DNA of 8,609 nt from a bacterium (GTDB taxonomy: Bacteria; Patescibacteriota; JAUYIX01), in NCBI GenBank assembly GCA_030688115.1, contig JAUYIX010000036.1, positions 1-8,609 of the forward strand, in the 5' to 3' direction. The position numbers were made by a program, and so were the translations under genes. Shown one piece after another: positions 5,799-8,609 of this stretch. The notes under the pieces are model-generated. The model was given only the letters and a program-made list of their open reading frames with translations, had not been told where the DNA came from and made no database searches. Numbering within the stretch: position 1 is the first letter of the stretch; every line of letters begins with the position of its first letter.

Positions 5799-7646
5799 CT
5801 ATGCGCTTAGCCTATCTCTATCGTGCGGTTTTTGTCGACCCTGCGGTTTTGGGAGCGGTTTTGGAACGGGCGGGCCCTGTTTTTGATCTAAGGTTTTATG
5901 TTTTTCTTGCAGTGCTTTTTCAAAGACTTGCTTCATGTCTACGGGTTTTTGCTGCTCCTCCCCGGGTCGCGTTGGACGACGATTGCGTCCCCCGCCCCTA
6001 CGATCATCCCGTCGGCGTGCTCCGGTCTCATTTCTGCGGTCGCGAACGGGCCCGGGCGGTATGGGACGTTGGCTGCCGGCCGGACCGCGCTTAGATTTTA
6101 AATCACGTTGTCGCTGTGCCTGCGGGAGACAGTCGCTGCAATATACAGCACGAGTTGTATCCGGCTTAAACGGGATCTTTATCGCCTTGTTGCAGGTCGC
6201 ACAGACCGCATTAAAGAGCTCTCGCTCATCGGGTGATGGCACCTTGCCGGTTTTCTCGTACTCGCGACGGACCAACTTTTGTTCCATGCGCTCTTGTGCC
6301 GTTTGTCGCGATCCATCGCTAAGGGCTGTCTCCTGAAAGGCAGAACCGGCCCAGCGCTTAATTTTGTCCTCAACCTCTGCGACCGGTTTACCATAGCGCT
6401 CGCGAGAGACCTGAATGATTTTGGCACGATTGTTAGTGCGATAGGCCTCAAGCTTTGGAAGCGTAACCGCGGAGAATGCGCTGCTGGTAAGTCCGTCGAT
6501 CATCAACTTGAGATAGATATTGTGGGCCGGGAGGTTGACCAAATCCGTCATCAAAAATGTCGGGTCAAATTCTTTTTCTAGTGCCTCAGCGTCCTCGGCT
6601 CCAATTCTAAAAGTTACGATCGAACCAACGTTCCCAAACACGGCGGCACGCACCTCGTCACTCATTTGTTCAATATATTGGTGAGCAATCGTAAGGTTAA
6701 GACGATATTTGCGGGCCTCAGATAGGATGTTGGCAAAGGACTCGGTGGCAAAGTTTTGGAACTCATCTACATAGAGATAAAAATCATTGCGCTCCTCCTC
6801 TACGATCGTGGCCCGAGACATCGCAGCCAGTTGGATTTTTGTAATCATCATTGAGCCCAAGAGTGCCGCGTTGTCCTCACCGATCTTACCTTTTGAGAGA
6901 CTCATGATTAAGATCTTGTTGTTGTCCATCACGTCGCGTAAATCAAAACTCGATTTGATTTGTCCAACAATGTTCCGGATTACGGCGGACGACAAATACT
7001 GACCAACTTTGTTTTGAATTGGCGCGATCGCCTCAGTTCTAAACTTCTCGTTATAGTTGGCAAATTCATCGAGCCAAAAACTCCGGACCACAGGGTCACT
7101 GATTTGTTCTGTCACATCATTGCGATACTTTTTATCAACCAAAATACGTAAAACACCCAGTAAGGTCGCCTGCGGAAAGTCCAATAGCGCCAGTAGCGTA
7201 TTACGTAAAATATATTCTAAGCGCGGCCCCCAGGACTCAGCGTATAGTTTTTTGAAGACGCTAACTAACCCGGAGGCAACTAAATACTTGTGCTCCGTCG
7301 AGACGCGCTCAAAAACATTAAACGCAATCGGCCAATCAAGATCAGCCGGATTAAAGTAGATAACATCATTGACTCGCTCATCAGGAATAAAATCTAAAAT
7401 GTCCTCAGCAACGTCGCCGTGGGGATCAACGATAGCAAAACCTCTACCGGCATAGACATCCCCAATAATCATATTCTGCAGCATGGTCGTTTTGCCCATA
7501 CCGGTTTTACCGATCACGTAAACATGTTTACGACGGTCATCATTTTTGATCCCAAACTCGCGTTGTTCGCCCCTAAACGTCGTTTTTGCAAAAAGCGTGA
7601 TGTCTTTGGGCAGTGCCGGTGGCGTTTTTTTATCTATAGGACTCAT
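5799..7646 (-). CDS. VirD4/TraD/HerA-type DNA-translocating ATPase with C-terminal zinc ribbon and basic tail
   Basis: This is a 615-residue P-loop ATPase of the conjugation coupling-protein/HerA class. The Walker A motif GKTGMGKT is at 46-53, and DPHGD at 74-78 is typical of this class. Walker B ends in VDEFQNFA at 293-300, followed by the helix ANILSEARKYRLNLTIAHQY, where the Q of AHQ is the usual sensor position. PIAFNVF at 106-112 also fits the family. After the motor comes a zinc ribbon, C482/C485 and C503/C506, with exactly 17 residues between the pairs. The last 100 residues are rich in Arg, Gly, Pro and Gln and are probably disordered and nucleic-acid binding. Unlike classical VirD4/TraD there is no N-terminal membrane segment, so the protein should be cytosolic and recruited by the product of the upstream gene, whose stop it overlaps by 4 bases. 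The likely activity is ATP-driven DNA movement for a type IV secretion-like or DNA-uptake machine; the substrate is not deducible. The stop is TAG at 5799-5801. Confidence 0.93.
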   Translation of the reverse strand: MSPIDKKTPPALPKDITLFAKTTFRGEQREFGIKNDDRRKHVYVIGKTGMGKTTMLQNMIIGDVYAGRGFAIVDPHGDVAEDILDFIPDERVNDVIYFNPADLDWPIAFNVFERVSTEHKYLVASGLVSVFKKLYAESWGPRLEYILRNTLLALLDFPQATLLGVLRILVDKKYRNDVTEQISDPVVRSFWLDEFANYNEKFRTEAIAPIQNKVGQYLSSAVIRNIVGQIKSSFDLRDVMDNNKILIMSLSKGKIGEDNAALLGSMMITKIQLAAMSRATIVEEERNDFYLYVDEFQNFATESFANILSEARKYRLNLTIAHQYIEQMSDEVRAAVFGNVGSIVTFRIGAEDAEALEKEFDPTFLMTDLVNLPAHNIYLKLMIDGLTSSAFSAVTLPKLEAYRTNNRAKIIQVSRERYGKPVAEVEDKIKRWAGSAFQETALSDGSRQTAQERMEQKLVRREYEKTGKVPSPDERELFNAVCATCNKAIKIPFKPDTTRAVYCSDCLPQAQRQRDLKSKRGPAGSQRPIPPGPVRDRRNETGARRRDDRRGGGRNRRPTRPGEEQQKPVDMKQVFEKALQEKHKTLDQKQGPPVPKPLPKPQGRQKPHDRDRLSA

Positions 7647-8609
7647 ATGGTTGGTTGATCATTAGAATCAAAGTGACCGCCCTCGCCCAAATCAACGATT
7701 GGCAGGTTAGGTGGAGCACTACCTTTTTTAGCAACCGTACGCGGCATACGCGGCGCTTTTACCGAAATATCCGGGATGTGGAACATTGAGGCCAGCTCTT
7801 CGCTGGTCATTATTTTTGGCTCAACACCAACGTAAAAACTGCGCGACTTAAATCCCTTAAGTAATTTGCGTTGCCGTTCAAAGACTCGGAAATTTCTAAA
7901 GAAAAAATCAATCTTGGTAAACGTACGCTTATTTGGTTTGAACCCGTTAGAGTCATAAGAATTAAACTGCTTAAAGGCCCCCATCATGGAGTTAAAACGT
8001 CGCTTATCAAAAAGTTCTTTTTGACCCAGATACCACATGCGGCACTTAAACTCAAAAGCCTGCTTAGAGACTTTGCGCTCAATGCTCTCGATTAATTTAC
8101 GCTCCCCCGGCGGCATTAACAAAGCAGCGGGCGTCTCTTCGCCCGTGTCACCAACCTCGGCGCTGATTGCGTCTCCGCCTGCTCCGGCTACCGTTCCGAC
8201 GGCATCACCGGCACGCGCCATAGCCTCTAAAAACATCGGATTAGAGGCCTTAACCTGCTGCCCCATAAGTTCACGCGCAAACTCTCGTCCTTTTTGCGAC
8301 CAATCGGTCATGACCGGCCGGATGGTAATTTGTAGCCAGATTTGTTCACCCGTCTTGAGCTTGTTAAAGACCTCGGCCATGGTCGAGATCGGATCGATAA
8401 TACGTTTGGTTAATTGATGCTCAAAAAGAGGATAGGTTTTGATCGGATAAAAATCCTTATTTACCAAGACCATGTCGGAGCCAAACATGTCCCAACCCGC
8501 TTTTTTAAAATCATCGGGAATTTCTTGCGTATGGTCCTCTATCTCTGCGATCTCTACATCCGGGAACTGCGCGAAGAGATGCGCCTCGACTAGGTCTTTA
8601 AAATAGTCC
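7643..8609 (-). CDS. Partner protein of the VirD4/HerA-type ATPase, C-terminal 321 residues (5' end outside window)
   Basis: The reading frame is open through the right edge, so the ATG at 8488 is internal: the 40 codons upstream read as good protein (FAQFPDVEIAEIED near the edge). The fragment has a conserved-looking core, with YPIKTYPLFEH at fragment residues 54-64, IDPIS at 71-75 and GEQIWLQITIRPV at 87-99. A Gly/Ala-rich linker follows at about 133-158, then a charged helical part, then ELASMFHIPD at 271-280 and PPNLP at 299-303. From memory, this pattern is the region preceding the motor domain in conjugation-type HerA/VirD4 ATPases, and a Patescibacteria family of this kind carries a DUF label (possibly DUF8128; not verified). 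No membrane segment is visible in this part; any would lie in the missing N-terminus. The stop overlaps the next start as ATGA, implying coupled synthesis with the ATPase. Inferred role: anchor or adaptor for that ATPase. The family assignment is moderate; that it is coding is near certain. Confidence 0.85.
   Translation of the reverse strand, partial: DYFKDLVEAHLFAQFPDVEIAEIEDHTQEIPDDFKKAGWDMFGSDMVLVNKDFYPIKTYPLFEHQLTKRIIDPISTMAEVFNKLKTGEQIWLQITIRPVMTDWSQKGREFARELMGQQVKASNPMFLEAMARAGDAVGTVAGAGGDAISAEVGDTGEETPAALLMPPGERKLIESIERKVSKQAFEFKCRMWYLGQKELFDKRRFNSMMGAFKQFNSYDSNGFKPNKRTFTKIDFFFRNFRVFERQRKLLKGFKSRSFYVGVEPKIMTSEELASMFHIPDISVKAPRMPRTVAKKGSAPPNLPIVDLGEGGHFDSNDQPTI

Noticed and set aside
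5564..6336. Plus-strand open frames of 176 and 133 codons opposite the ATPase tail and small membrane protein.
   Set aside because: They are antisense to well-supported genes, have low-complexity Arg/Ser/Pro content, and the longer one crosses three real genes.
7643..7646. The two-part ATPase could be a single gene broken by a frameshift.
   Set aside because: The junction is a clean ATGA overlap, both ends have plausible terminal segments, each carries its own PP-x-LP stretch, and I recall the two-gene form in Patescibacteria homologues.
1..8609. Alternative genetic code with UGA as glycine (Gracilibacteria/Absconditabacteria).
   Set aside because: TGA ends mnmA, alaS, the FtsA-like gene and others at the expected C-termini, and no in-frame TGA interrupts conserved regions.
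5799..8609. Integrated conjugative element or plasmid fragment.
   Set aside because: There is no relaxase, integrase, att-like repeat, transposase or shift in base composition; the module runs straight into housekeeping genes.

Overview
The window looks like a chromosomal stretch from a member of the Candidate Phyla Radiation (Patescibacteria), with about half G+C. I base this on protein style rather than any search: a short alanyl-tRNA synthetase without its C-terminal domain, an MnmA with a CC-T-EA signature, a conjugation-type ATPase with a CxxC-x17-CxxC zinc ribbon, and a compact actin-fold/IPKGAV-type gene pair are all forms I associate with that group. TGA is used as stop at the end of at least five genes with well-placed C-termini, so the genetic code is standard, not the UGA=Gly code of Gracilibacteria and Absconditabacteria. 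There are no RNA genes, insertion sequences, CRISPR arrays or long repeats.

Every gene lies on the minus strand, and coding density is nearly total. Transcription runs from the right edge to the left edge. Region 1 (8609 to about 5572) is a DNA-translocation-like module. It holds the C-terminal part of a VirD4/HerA-associated partner protein, then a 615-residue cytosolic VirD4/TraD/HerA-type ATPase overlapping it by 4 bases, then a 74-residue hydrophobic protein. Region 2 (5575 to 1689) is translation-related: mnmA (tRNA U34 2-thiolation), an unrecognised charged coiled-coil protein that starts inside mnmA, and alaS. Region 3 (1634 to 1) is an FtsA/PilM-type actin-fold protein, followed with a one-base stop/start overlap by the N-terminal part of a protein with a conserved IPKGAV...SIVNLKLLKR domain.

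Junctions are ATGA (4-base overlap), TGATG (1-base overlap), a 23-base overlap, and gaps of 2, 19 and 54 bases. No convincing promoter, terminator or strong Shine-Dalgarno sequence is visible, so the simplest reading is one long polycistronic unit relying on translational coupling. The two most interesting things are the split translocation ATPase module with its membrane-protein satellite, and the actin-fold/IPKGAV pair. Both are built from families whose cellular role in these bacteria is, to my knowledge, not experimentally defined.
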